A DNA stretch of 7,229 nt from Alistipes sp. UBA928 (GCA_002293665.1 DBDQ01000024.1:1-7229), one strand, 5' to 3'; shown: positions 1 through 5,838, counted from the stretch's first letter. Notes: generated by a model not told the origin, from the sequence alone. Translations and numbers: made by a program.

Positions 1-3
1 ATG

Positions 4-243
4 AAAAAAGGCGCGGAAACAGTCCCTATTACACAGGCCTTCCAGTGCCCATCCAAGAAAACTGCCCCACGCCCGAAGTAGCCGTGGGGCAAAACTCGCG
101 CCACGGCATAACTTCGAACCGGCAATCTTCTTTTCCTTGGATAAACACGTTGAGAACAACGCTCTGGAAGTTTGTATAATAGAAAAAAAGAATTGCTGTT
201 CTTATAGTATTTTTATTCTACCCCTGTTTTTTTGTTGAGTTAA
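4..243 (-). ncRNA. Structured RNA, copy 1 (unrecognised family, pseudoknotted)
   Basis: Predicted minus-strand RNA of about 240 nt, from just after the TATCTTTG box to the U-tract opposite A4-A9. Helices in plus coordinates: outer stem 26-35 with 173-182 and 39-45 with 164-170; small hairpin 148-152/157-161; inner stem 51-57 with 136-142; central hairpin 74-78/112-116 and 81-87/101-107. A further pair, 10-16 with 67-73 extended by 20-24 with 60-64, crosses the outer and inner stems and forms a large pseudoknot. It could instead be an alternative long-loop terminator hairpin, because CCGCGCC is followed directly by six U. Odd pairs in these stems are A-C on the plus strand but G-U on the minus strand, which fixes the RNA strand. 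The 5' leader, about 60 nt and A/T-rich, is longer than in copy 2. Ends are inferred and the function is unknown. It does not resemble tmRNA, SRP RNA or RNase P RNA motifs that I know. Confidence 0.7.
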
Positions 244-248
244 TAGTA

Positions 249-256
249 CAAAGATA
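249..256 (-). promoter_or_regulatory. Bacteroidetes-type -7 box for RNA copy 1
   Basis: The minus strand reads TATCTTTG, an exact TAnnTTTG. It lies 10 bp from the conserved 50-bp block, the same distance as in copy 2. No clear TTG-type -33 box is found 18-21 bp upstream; that position is occupied by the conserved block instead. Either an activator or a different sigma contact is used, or the match is fortuitous. Its preservation in both copies argues for function. Confidence 0.6.
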
Positions 257-266
257 GTTATATTTT

Positions 267-316
267 GGGGAATGCGTATCGGCGAGGCACAAGTTTGGTA
301 AACTTGCGCCAACGGG
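267..316 (-). repeat. Conserved 50-bp block with hairpin, copy 1
   Basis: This block differs from 582-630 at only about four positions, far fewer than the RNA bodies beside it. It contains an inverted repeat, 286-296 with 300-310, loop of three bases. The one imperfect pair is A-C on the plus strand and G-U on the minus strand, so if it acts as RNA it is read on the minus strand. It lies immediately upstream of the TATCTTTG box, so it may be an operator, an upstream promoter element, or part of a longer minus-strand transcript. Confidence 0.7.
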
Positions 317-361
317 TCGTTGTTTTTTCTATGTGTTACACTGCTTCCGCGACCGGAAATG

Positions 362-558
362 AAAAAGGCGCGGTTTACAGTCCCTGTCGGAAGGCCGTGC
401 AAGCCTGAATCAGAAGACTGCCCCGCGCCCGAAGTTGCCGTGACAAGAATCAAACCACGGCATTCTTCGAGCAGGCAACCTTTTTTCTGATTCAAACCCG
501 TTGAAGACAACGGTTGCACGTTCTCCGGCAGAAAAATAGTTGTTGCTCGTTAAAATAT
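362..558 (-). ncRNA. Structured RNA, copy 2 (unrecognised family, pseudoknotted)
   Basis: Predicted minus-strand RNA of about 195 nt, paralogous to the RNA at 4-243. Helices in plus coordinates: outer stem 384-386 with 529-531, 388-391 with 524-527 and 396-401 with 515-520; hairpin 498-503/508-513; inner stem 406-415 with 485-494 (10 perfect pairs); central hairpin 430-434/465-469 and 437-442/456-461. The crossing helix is 367-373 with 423-429 plus 378-382 with 416-420, all perfect here. Compared with copy 1, the outer stem (CGTGCA/TGCACG versus CTTCCAG/CTGGAAG, as plus-strand pairs) and the inner stem have almost wholly different sequences yet stay paired. That is strong evidence that the folded RNA is what is maintained. 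The 3' end is CCGCGCC plus U5. It is transcribed divergently from the recombinase gene. Function is unknown and transcript ends are inferred from the promoter and U-tract. Confidence 0.72.
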
Positions 559-563
559 CGCCC

Positions 564-571
564 CAAAGGTA
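564..571 (-). promoter_or_regulatory. Bacteroidetes-type -7 box for RNA copy 2
   Basis: The minus strand reads TACCTTTG, an exact TAnnTTTG, placed 10 bp from the conserved block as in copy 1. Around it the two copies differ, but the TA and TTTG positions are kept. As in copy 1, no standard -33 TTG is visible at the usual distance. Confidence 0.6.
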
Positions 572-581
572 GCGATTTTTT

Positions 582-630
582 GGGGAATGCGTATCGGCGG
601 GGCACAAGTTGGTAGACTTACGCCAACGGG
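582..630 (-). repeat. Conserved ~50-bp block with hairpin, copy 2
   Basis: Nearly identical to 267-316. The hairpin is 601-609 with 615-623. Its two imperfect pairs are A-C on the plus strand and G-U on the minus strand, again pointing to minus-strand RNA if transcribed. It sits between the divergent promoters of RNA copy 2 (564-571) and the recombinase gene (652-683), so anything binding here could affect both. Confidence 0.7.
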
Positions 631-651
631 GGAGATTTTTGCATCGCTACA

Positions 652-683
652 TTGCCCTGGAGAATGAAAAAAATGTAATTTTG
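652..683 (+). promoter_or_regulatory. xerD promoter (TTG / TAATTTTG)
   Basis: TAATTTTG at 676-683 is an exact TAnnTTTG, and TTG at 652-654 fits a -33 element with a 21-bp spacer. The G that ends the -7 box is only 5 bp from the ATG at 689. A transcription start at the usual distance would fall on or next to the start codon, giving a leaderless or nearly leaderless mRNA. No Shine-Dalgarno sequence is present. Confidence 0.65.
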
Positions 684-688
684 CAACT

Positions 689-1591
689 ATGGCCGACATC
701 GAAAAGCGCTGGGAGGAACTTGCGCGCAAATACAGGAACTACATAAAACTCGAAAAACGGCTCGCCGACAATACCGTCGAGAGCTATATGCGCGATCTGA
801 GCGGGTTGTCGGCTTTCGTGTGCGGGGAGTATAATGTGGCTCCGCGTTGGGTGACGCCGCCCATGATCGAGGCGTTTATGGCGTCGCTGTTCGACCTCGG
901 GGTTGAGAAGACCACCCAGGCGCGCATCCTGAGCGGGGTGAAGAGTTTTTTCAACTTTTTGCTGTTGGAGGAGGTGATCGACTCCTCGCCAGCCGAGTTC
1001 ATAGAAGGGCCCAAGACGGGGCGCAAACTGCCCGAGGTGTTGTCGACGGGTGAGATCGACCGCATAATCGCCACGTTCGACCAGGCGACACTGCTCGGAG
1101 TGCGCAATGCGGCGATGGTCGAGGCGATGTACAGCTGTGGGTTGCGGGTGTCGGAGCTCACGGGGTTGAGGCTGGGCGATCTGTTTTTCGACGACGGTTT
1201 CATTCGTGTCGTCGGCAAGGGCGACAAGCAGCGTCTGGTGCCGGTGAGCGCCACGGCCCGCGACAGAATCGCGGCATGGTTGGCGATGCGCGACGGGAGC
1301 GGCACCACCGACATTCTCTTTTTGAACATCCGCGGGCGGGGCCTGACGCGCGTGATGGTCTTCACGATCCTGCGGGAGGCGGCCGCGGCCGCGGGCATAA
1401 CAAAGACGGTGAGTCCACACACCCTGCGTCACAGTTTTGCGACTCACCTGTTGGAGGGTGGCGCGGGCATCCGTCAGGTTCAGGAACTTCTGGGCCACGA
1501 AAGCATACTCACGACCGAAATCTATACCCACCTCGATACCACCCATCTCCGCCGCACGATCGACAGCCACCATCCTCTTTCGAAGAGTTGA
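689..1591 (+). CDS. xerD: Site-specific tyrosine recombinase, XerD type
   Basis: A 300-residue protein of typical Xer length. Residues 1-105 form the helical core-binding domain, containing LADNTVESYMRDL. Residues 113-290 form the catalytic domain. The catalytic set is complete: R153 (in SCGLRVSEL), K177 (in VVGKGDKQR), H244 and R247 (HTLRHSF), H270 (LLGHES) and the nucleophile Y279 (EIYTHLD). Xer proteins act in the cytoplasm, cutting and rejoining DNA at dif sites to resolve chromosome dimers. That role is known for the family and inferred here. Length, lack of an arm-binding domain and lack of phage or transposon genes nearby favour a housekeeping Xer over a mobile-element integrase. XerD rather than XerC is a judgement from overall sequence. 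The ATG at 689 gives the normal Xer N-terminus. The gene converges on the lipoprotein gene ending at 1618, 26 bp away. Confidence 0.93.
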   Translation: MADIEKRWEELARKYRNYIKLEKRLADNTVESYMRDLSGLSAFVCGEYNVAPRWVTPPMIEAFMASLFDLGVEKTTQARILSGVKSFFNFLLLEEVIDSSPAEFIEGPKTGRKLPEVLSTGEIDRIIATFDQATLLGVRNAAMVEAMYSCGLRVSELTGLRLGDLFFDDGFIRVVGKGDKQRLVPVSATARDRIAAWLAMRDGSGTTDILFLNIRGRGLTRVMVFTILREAAAAAGITKTVSPHTLRHSFATHLLEGGAGIRQVQELLGHESILTTEIYTHLDTTHLRRTIDSHHPLSKS

Positions 1592-1617
1592 AAGTTGCCG
1601 TTATCTGCCTTACGCCT

Positions 1618-2406
1618 TTACCGGACAGTGAATTTTTCACTGTCGGTCACCACCAACTGGTATTTATCGTTGAAACGGCTCAACACTCCCTCGATGCGGC
1701 CCGTGCCAGAGGGCAGGAGGCGGGAGGCGAAGGTGGCGTGGCGGCTCGTGCGCACGACGAGGGTGTCGCCGGCGGCGTCGACGAGGTGGCGGTCGGTGTC
1801 GGCGTCGGCCTGCGACCAGCTCATCCCACGCTCCTCATCCACAAACCGCACCCCCTCGAAAGCCGCGAAGGTCGACTCGTCGCCCGCCGTCAACTCTCCG
1901 AAGGTGAGCGTTCGCGGCAGCACCTCGCCGTAGTGCTCCCTGTCGATGGCGATGTGCTCTGCAATGGCCGTCCCGGGCAGGGGCTGAGTCTGGTAATCGC
2001 CGAAAGGTTCGGCGCCTAATTGCAGGGAGCCGCCGTAGGAGCCGATCCAAAGCCCGTTGCATCGCACGGTGACGCGCGAGTGTATCCAGAAACGTTTGAA
2101 TATCTCATCCATGTCGAGCCTCACCTCAATGCCGCCCGTGTCGTCGTTCATCACGAGTGTGTGGTAGAAATTTCCGTGCCGGTCGTCGCTCACAACGGCG
2201 CCCGAGATTCGCCACTCACCCGTGATGCGCACCGGGGCGCCGTTGTAAAGAGACTTCAGGTAGGCCACGGAGACGGTCTGTTCCTCGCCCGGCGGTTTCG
2301 GGATACCGGGGTTATCGGGATCGCCGCTCGGCGGGATCACGCTTGCGGGTCTGCACCCCGCCATTGCCGCAAAGGCCCACAGGCTAATAAACAATATCGT
2401 TCTCAT
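1618..2406 (-). CDS. DUF5689-like lipoprotein, last gene of the receptor operon
   Basis: A 262-residue predicted lipoprotein. Residues 1-17 are a signal peptide ending in the lipobox AMAG-C18, so the mature protein is lipid-anchored, probably in the outer membrane. Residues 20-41 are a Pro/Gly-rich linker. From about 45 onward is a DUF5689-like domain: the signature VVSDDRHGNFYHTLVMNDD with TGGIEV falls at 71-95, followed by a GLWIGSYGGSLQLG motif. It is paralogous to the gene just upstream (GNFY, D-TG and the C-terminal ASF/TF segment align). The family's biochemical role is not established; members occur beside outer-membrane receptors, and a surface substrate-binding or accessory role is my inference. 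The start overlaps the upstream gene by 23 bp, and this ATG is needed for the signal peptide. Domain assignment is from recognised sequence patterns only. Confidence 0.85.
   Translation of the reverse strand: MRTILFISLWAFAAMAGCRPASVIPPSGDPDNPGIPKPPGEEQTVSVAYLKSLYNGAPVRITGEWRISGAVVSDDRHGNFYHTLVMNDDTGGIEVRLDMDEIFKRFWIHSRVTVRCNGLWIGSYGGSLQLGAEPFGDYQTQPLPGTAIAEHIAIDREHYGEVLPRTLTFGELTAGDESTFAAFEGVRFVDEERGMSWSQADADTDRHLVDAAGDTLVVRTSRHATFASRLLPSGTGRIEGVLSRFNDKYQLVVTDSEKFTVR
1624..1644. repeat. Perfect inverted repeat in the convergent gene junction
   Basis: GACAGTGAA and TTCACTGTC (9 bp each, loop TTT) lie 32 bp beyond the xerD stop and inside the last codons of the lipoprotein gene read on the minus strand. 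It could form a hairpin in either transcript. No run of T follows on either strand, so it is not a classical intrinsic terminator. It could still slow the polymerase or protect a 3' end. Confidence 0.45.
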
Positions 2407-3169
2407 CGCGAAGTTTAAGCAGGAAGTGGTCGCGGGAGGTGCCGCCGCGTCCGTAAAATAATATCCCCGTGAGGGTCACCTTGCCCATCGGAACCGGTGC
2501 GCGGGCGAAGGAGGCATAACCGCTCGTCGTGACGGTGATCGAGTCGGCGGGCGAAGAGCGGAACTTCACATATCCCGTTATGGGTGAGGGAAGCGTTTGC
2601 GCCCATCCTGCGGTGGCGGTGGCGGGGTCGGCCTTAAGCCCCGCGATGCGCACCAAACGGCCGCACAGTTCGACACCCAGATCGGAGATCGCCACTTCGA
2701 GTGGCCGCACGGGCTCGACGCTCCTTTCGGCCGTCACGTAAGCGCCGATCACCGTCGGATGGTAGAAATATCCCGTGGCAAACCTGTTGCCCGGCTCGGG
2801 CGGAAGGCCGATCTGCATCGCTCCGTCGCGCCAGCCCACGGCAAGTCCGCGTGCGCGCACCGCTATTCGCTGTCCGGGGTGGTACACGGCGTCGAGGTCG
2901 GGCATGCCGGCCATGATCTCGGCCGCGCCCGTGCCGTCGTCTATGAAAAACGTGTTGTAGAAGTTGCCCGCGCGGTCGCTCGACACCACGCGGCCCGAGA
3001 GTTCGATCTCCTCGGCGAAAATAAGCTCTCCCTCGCCGTGGAGATATTCGCGCAGTTCGCCCAGCGTGACGTTGGGCAGGGCGTTGGTCTGTTCGAACAC
3101 GGGCGTCTCCCACTCGCGGCACCCCGCGAGGCATAAAACCATCAATATCGTTGCCGCACGTCTCATCAT
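2384..3169 (-). CDS. DUF5689-like lipoprotein, middle gene of the receptor operon
   Basis: A 261-residue predicted lipoprotein with a signal peptide ending in CLAG-C17 (start ATG ATG; either Met could serve). The DUF5689-like domain starts near residue 33. Its signature LSGRVVSSDRAGNFYNTFF with IDDGTG falls at 58-81. An ARGLAVGWRDGAMQIG motif corresponds to GLWIGSYGGSLQLG in the downstream paralogue. The ATG overlaps the receptor stop as ATGA, the classic sign of translational coupling, and the 3' end overlaps the next gene by 23 bp. It is probably anchored in the outer membrane as a partner of the barrel encoded upstream. The two paralogues have diverged strongly in the middle (residues 100-200), where substrate or partner specificity could lie; that is inference. 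No catalytic motif is evident. Confidence 0.85.
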   Translation of the reverse strand: MMRRAATILMVLCLAGCREWETPVFEQTNALPNVTLGELREYLHGEGELIFAEEIELSGRVVSSDRAGNFYNTFFIDDGTGAAEIMAGMPDLDAVYHPGQRIAVRARGLAVGWRDGAMQIGLPPEPGNRFATGYFYHPTVIGAYVTAERSVEPVRPLEVAISDLGVELCGRLVRIAGLKADPATATAGWAQTLPSPITGYVKFRSSPADSITVTTSGYASFARAPVPMGKVTLTGILFYGRGGTSRDHFLLKLRDENDIVY

Positions 3170-5727
3170 AGCCGGTAACTTAAAGTCAGACTCCAGGTGG
3201 CGGGGTAGGCGTACATGTATTTCGACGGAAAAGGCTCCAGAGTGCGGTCGAGCCCGCTACCGCGACGCCGTATGCGCATCTGCTCGTACCCCGAGTGGAT
3301 GATGGCGGGCGACAGCAGGTTGCGGACGCTCGCCGCGAGGCGCAGGAAACCGCGTCCGGCGACCCATCCCTTCGACAGCGACAGCCCGAGCGTAAACGCG
3401 TCGGGCAGCCGCTCCTGTCCCGTGAAGAGCTCCATGATCTCGGGGGCGGCGTTGATACCCGCCACGCGCGAGGAGTGGAACAGGGGATTGATCTCCACAT
3501 AGCGGCCTGCGAGCCATTCGCCCGAGACCGAAAAACGCAGGTACCGCCTGTCGGAGTACTCGATCTCCGCCCCCGCCACACGCGAGGGAAGTCCCGTCTT
3601 CAGGCCGCTCATGTAGCATATTATATCTTCGGCGATAATGTCGCCCGTGGCATCTTCGTGGAGTGTGGCGACGGGTTCGGAGTTGTAGCGGTAGTCGCCC
3701 AGCGAGCCTCCCGCCGAGAGTGTCAGCCAACGGGTGGGCCGCACCTCCACTCCCGCCTCTATGCCGTAGCCCAGCCTGTCGACTCCCCGCACCACCATGT
3801 CGGCGAACGTCGATGCGAGATCGTCGTAGTATTGCCTCACCTGCGTCTCGCCCGTCACAGAGTTGACGAATCCACCCAGCCGCAGATCTACCGCGTCGCC
3901 GGCGAAAGTCCATGCCGCCTCCGCGCCATGCAGTCGCACTGGTTCGATCCCGGCCGCGATGAGGTTGTTTTGCTGTGGTGAGAGGAAAACATTGCGTGCG
4001 AAAGGGGCCTCGGTAGCCGCAAACGCCGAGAGCAAAAAACCGTGCTTCGCCCCCGCGTCGATCCATGCCGCGGCTGCTGTCGAAAAGGTCGTGAAGGTCA
4101 GCTTCTCCGACGGGCCGAAAGACTTCGCCCCCGGAAAGAGCTCCTTTTCGTAAAGCCCCTCGCGCCACAGCCGCGTGTGGACGATCTCGGCCGAGGCGTT
4201 CACTCCCCACCCCGTGCCGGAGTGGCGCAGAGTGGCGAAAGCCGACGGCACGAGGCGCTTAATCCGGTAGTCATATCCGAACCGCTCGCCGCGCCGCACC
4301 TGCCGTCCGGGGTTTTGCAGATCGTTCTCGTTTGGAGGTGCGGTGTGGTACTCGCCCTCCCCGCCGGGCGGGTCGGTGACGTACTGGTCGACGTTGGGCA
4401 CCCATTCGGCACCCAACATGTCGTCGGCCACTTTGTAGAACCTCGACCCGTCGCGACGAATCTTCAGCCCGTAAGATACCTCCGTTCTGCTATTCAGCCG
4501 GCGGTCTATGGAGAGATTCGCGTGGAGGTCTTCGGCCTCCTCGACCTGTTCCTCGATGATGTAGGTGGCGCGGCCGTCGGACGAAAGGGTGTTGTTGTAG
4601 TACAGATCGCGCCAGTCGATCTGCGTCACCGTCTCGTCGCCCTCGCGCCAGGCGCCGGCAACGATCTCGGCCGCCTCCCAGTCGGGGAAGAACGACGGCA
4701 TGGAGCGATAGTAGTCGGGCAGAGGCGAATGGGCGTCGTACCACGCCAGGCGTGTGCGTCCGCCGCTATTGTTTCGCATTGCCACGGTGAACGACATGGT
4801 GCGGCCTGTGCCCAATGGCAGTTCCAATTCGGCGGCCGTGAAGAGGTACCGTGTGCGAGTGGTGCGCGAATTGCGCACCCGTCCCTCCTGCGTGCCCCAC
4901 ACGGGATTGTAGAAGTTGTCGCCCGTGAGTTCGAACGCCTCGCCGGTCGCGGCGGTGCGGCTGCCTCTGTCGGATGCTCCCCCGGCGGCGAACAGAGTGA
5001 GCGCCGCACCGCCTCTCCATCGTTTCGAGAGCGATGCCATCCCTCCGGCCTCGTCGGTGTAGACGCCCGTGAAGTGTTTGTCGTTGCCCCCTTGTCCCGC
5101 CAGCGCAAGAGCCCACGACCAGCCGCTCGGGGTGGCGTGGCTGTGGCGGAACTCTCCTCCTCCGCGGGCGTATCTGTCGCCCGTGCGCAGGATTATGTAA
5201 AGATCGTCGCCCGAGGGGTGCAGCGAGTAGTTCTCCGAGGGCCCGAGCCTTGCCGGTCGCCTTGTGGCCACCATCCCCGGTGTCTGCGCGGCGGCGAGCC
5301 CGGCCTTTCGCGCGAGGGTTACGAGGTTCCAGTCGGGATACGACGACAGGTTGTCTGTCAACTCCACCCCTCCCAGCGTCACCCCGAACCGTCGGCTGTC
5401 CAACCCCCTCTCTCGGTAGCGCACCGCCCCGAAACGATATTTCGAAAATTCGCGGAACGGATCGGCGGCATCCCACACCGGGGTTGCGAAGATGCTTTCG
5501 TCTATCTGCGGGGCGAACACATCCCCGTTTCTTCCTTCACCCCAGATTCCACCCCTTCCTCCACCCCTTCCTTCTCCCCATACCCCCTCCTCACTCCGGT
5601 CGCTGTCCGCCCACCCTTCCGGGGGCCAAAACTCGGTATCGACAGTCTGCCCCCTTGCCACTCCGCACATCGATAAAAAAGCCGTCGCGGCCACAAACCG
5701 CACCATTTGCGAAGACAAAAACATCAT
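3166..5727 (-). CDS. TonB-dependent-receptor-like outer-membrane barrel, short plug region
   Basis: An 853-residue outer-membrane protein if it starts at the ATG ATG at 5727/5724. The frame stays open to 5790, but TATATTTG at 5756-5763 places transcription start near 5750, so an earlier ATG cannot be used. Residues 1-27 are a signal peptide ending VARGQ. Residues 28-75 are a Gly/Arg/Glu-rich segment holding WGEGR twice. A plug-like stretch follows at about 99-140 (RERGLDSRRFGVTLGGVEL), the pattern seen in Bacteroidetes receptors. The rest is barrel, with the family motifs NFYNPVWG (271-278) and WYDAHSPLPDYYRSMPS (329-345), ending in the beta-signal-like WSLTLSYRL. I see no carboxypeptidase-like (CarboxypepD_reg) domain, no clear TonB box, and the first part of the plug seems missing. 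It may therefore be a reduced receptor or a non-transporting barrel. It heads the operon with the two lipoproteins; the substrate is unknown. Confidence 0.85.
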   Translation of the reverse strand: MMFLSSQMVRFVAATAFLSMCGVARGQTVDTEFWPPEGWADSDRSEEGVWGEGRGGGRGGIWGEGRNGDVFAPQIDESIFATPVWDAADPFREFSKYRFGAVRYRERGLDSRRFGVTLGGVELTDNLSSYPDWNLVTLARKAGLAAAQTPGMVATRRPARLGPSENYSLHPSGDDLYIILRTGDRYARGGGEFRHSHATPSGWSWALALAGQGGNDKHFTGVYTDEAGGMASLSKRWRGGAALTLFAAGGASDRGSRTAATGEAFELTGDNFYNPVWGTQEGRVRNSRTTRTRYLFTAAELELPLGTGRTMSFTVAMRNNSGGRTRLAWYDAHSPLPDYYRSMPSFFPDWEAAEIVAGAWREGDETVTQIDWRDLYYNNTLSSDGRATYIIEEQVEEAEDLHANLSIDRRLNSRTEVSYGLKIRRDGSRFYKVADDMLGAEWVPNVDQYVTDPPGGEGEYHTAPPNENDLQNPGRQVRRGERFGYDYRIKRLVPSAFATLRHSGTGWGVNASAEIVHTRLWREGLYEKELFPGAKSFGPSEKLTFTTFSTAAAAWIDAGAKHGFLLSAFAATEAPFARNVFLSPQQNNLIAAGIEPVRLHGAEAAWTFAGDAVDLRLGGFVNSVTGETQVRQYYDDLASTFADMVVRGVDRLGYGIEAGVEVRPTRWLTLSAGGSLGDYRYNSEPVATLHEDATGDIIAEDIICYMSGLKTGLPSRVAGAEIEYSDRRYLRFSVSGEWLAGRYVEINPLFHSSRVAGINAAPEIMELFTGQERLPDAFTLGLSLSKGWVAGRGFLRLAASVRNLLSPAIIHSGYEQMRIRRRGSGLDRTLEPFPSKYMYAYPATWSLTLSYRL
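5548..5571 (-). repeat. In-frame 12-bp tandem repeat in a homopurine tract
   Basis: TCCACCCCTTCC occurs twice head to tail (5548-5559, 5560-5571). On the minus strand it encodes GRGG-GRGG near the mature N-terminus of the receptor. It lies in a strongly strand-asymmetric tract (about 5536-5593, almost all pyrimidine on plus). Copy-number change would add or remove four residues without a frameshift. Confidence 0.75.
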
Positions 5728-5755
5728 TATCCGGCCTTTTGCGTCTATTGTATTG

Positions 5756-5763
5756 CAAATATA
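5756..5763 (-). promoter_or_regulatory. Promoter -7 box of the receptor-lipoprotein operon
   Basis: The minus strand reads TATATTTG, an exact TAnnTTTG. The implied start near 5750 gives a leader of about 20-25 nt before the ATG ATG at 5727. A TTTG at 5781-5778 is only 14 bp upstream, too close for a normal -33 box, so that element is uncertain. The U-tract of the upstream terminator overlaps this promoter region. Confidence 0.65.
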
Positions 5764-5776
5764 GTAATAATATTTC

Positions 5777-5816
5777 ACAAAAAAACGCACCCCGCCCTTT
5801 TTTTTGGGGGTGCGTT
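5777..5816 (-). terminator. Intrinsic terminator, minus strand, just upstream of the operon promoter
   Basis: AACGCACCCC (5784-5793) pairs perfectly with GGGGTGCGTT (5807-5816) across a 13-nt loop. On the minus strand the stem is followed by seven T (opposite A5779-A5785); on the plus strand no T-run follows. It terminates minus-strand transcription arriving from the right, yet no intact minus-strand gene lies there, only the coding relic at 5839-5895. Confidence 0.8.
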
Positions 5817-5838
5817 GCCCGGGTCGTTGCCGGAGTTC

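Larger units (their letters stand above)
1..630. repeat. Two diverged tandem copies of a ~0.3-kb repeat unit
   Basis: Copy 1 spans about 1-316 and copy 2 about 359-630. Both begin with ATGAAAAA(A)GGCGCGG (1-16 and 359-373), run through matching helices and end in a 50-bp block that is almost identical (267-316 and 582-630). A third ATGAAAAAAA stands at 664-673, where a further unit would begin, just before the recombinase gene. Identity is high in the end block and in segments such as CGAAG, GCCGTG and GGCAA. It is low in the helices that covary and in the A/T-rich stretch behind the minus-strand promoter. I see no protein gene here: the open frames in this stretch run through the RNA helices and differ in frame and sequence between the copies. 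Confidence 0.85.

Noticed and set aside
4..558. Assignment of the repeat RNA to 6S, tmRNA, SRP or RNase P RNA
   Set aside because: No tag-coding frame, no tRNA-like ends, no SRP tetraloop domain and no RNase P core motifs are visible. A 6S RNA would be one long hairpin with a central bubble rather than a branched, pseudoknotted fold. The 6S idea is weakly excluded and worth a profile search.
202..607. Two minus-strand open frames of 105 and 65 codons over the repeat region
   Set aside because: They run through the covarying RNA helices, use different frames in the two copies, lack conserved protein sequence between copies and have no recognisable domain. The folded RNA explains the conservation better.
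1..700. CRISPR array or attachment site next to a recombinase
   Set aside because: The repeat unit is about 300 bp, present twice, with internally paired segments, and there are no short regularly spaced repeats. The recombinase looks like a housekeeping Xer, and no second att-like copy is seen beyond it.
647..1573. Long open frames opposite and beside xerD (up to 308 codons on the minus strand)
   Set aside because: They are shadows of a GC-rich gene with a complete catalytic motif set on the plus strand; their sequences are Arg/His-rich and show no domain.
4042..5676. Plus-strand open frame of 544 codons opposite the receptor gene
   Set aside because: The translation is biased in composition without domain motifs, and it lies wholly antisense to a well-supported outer-membrane protein gene. 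High GC content keeps stop codons rare.
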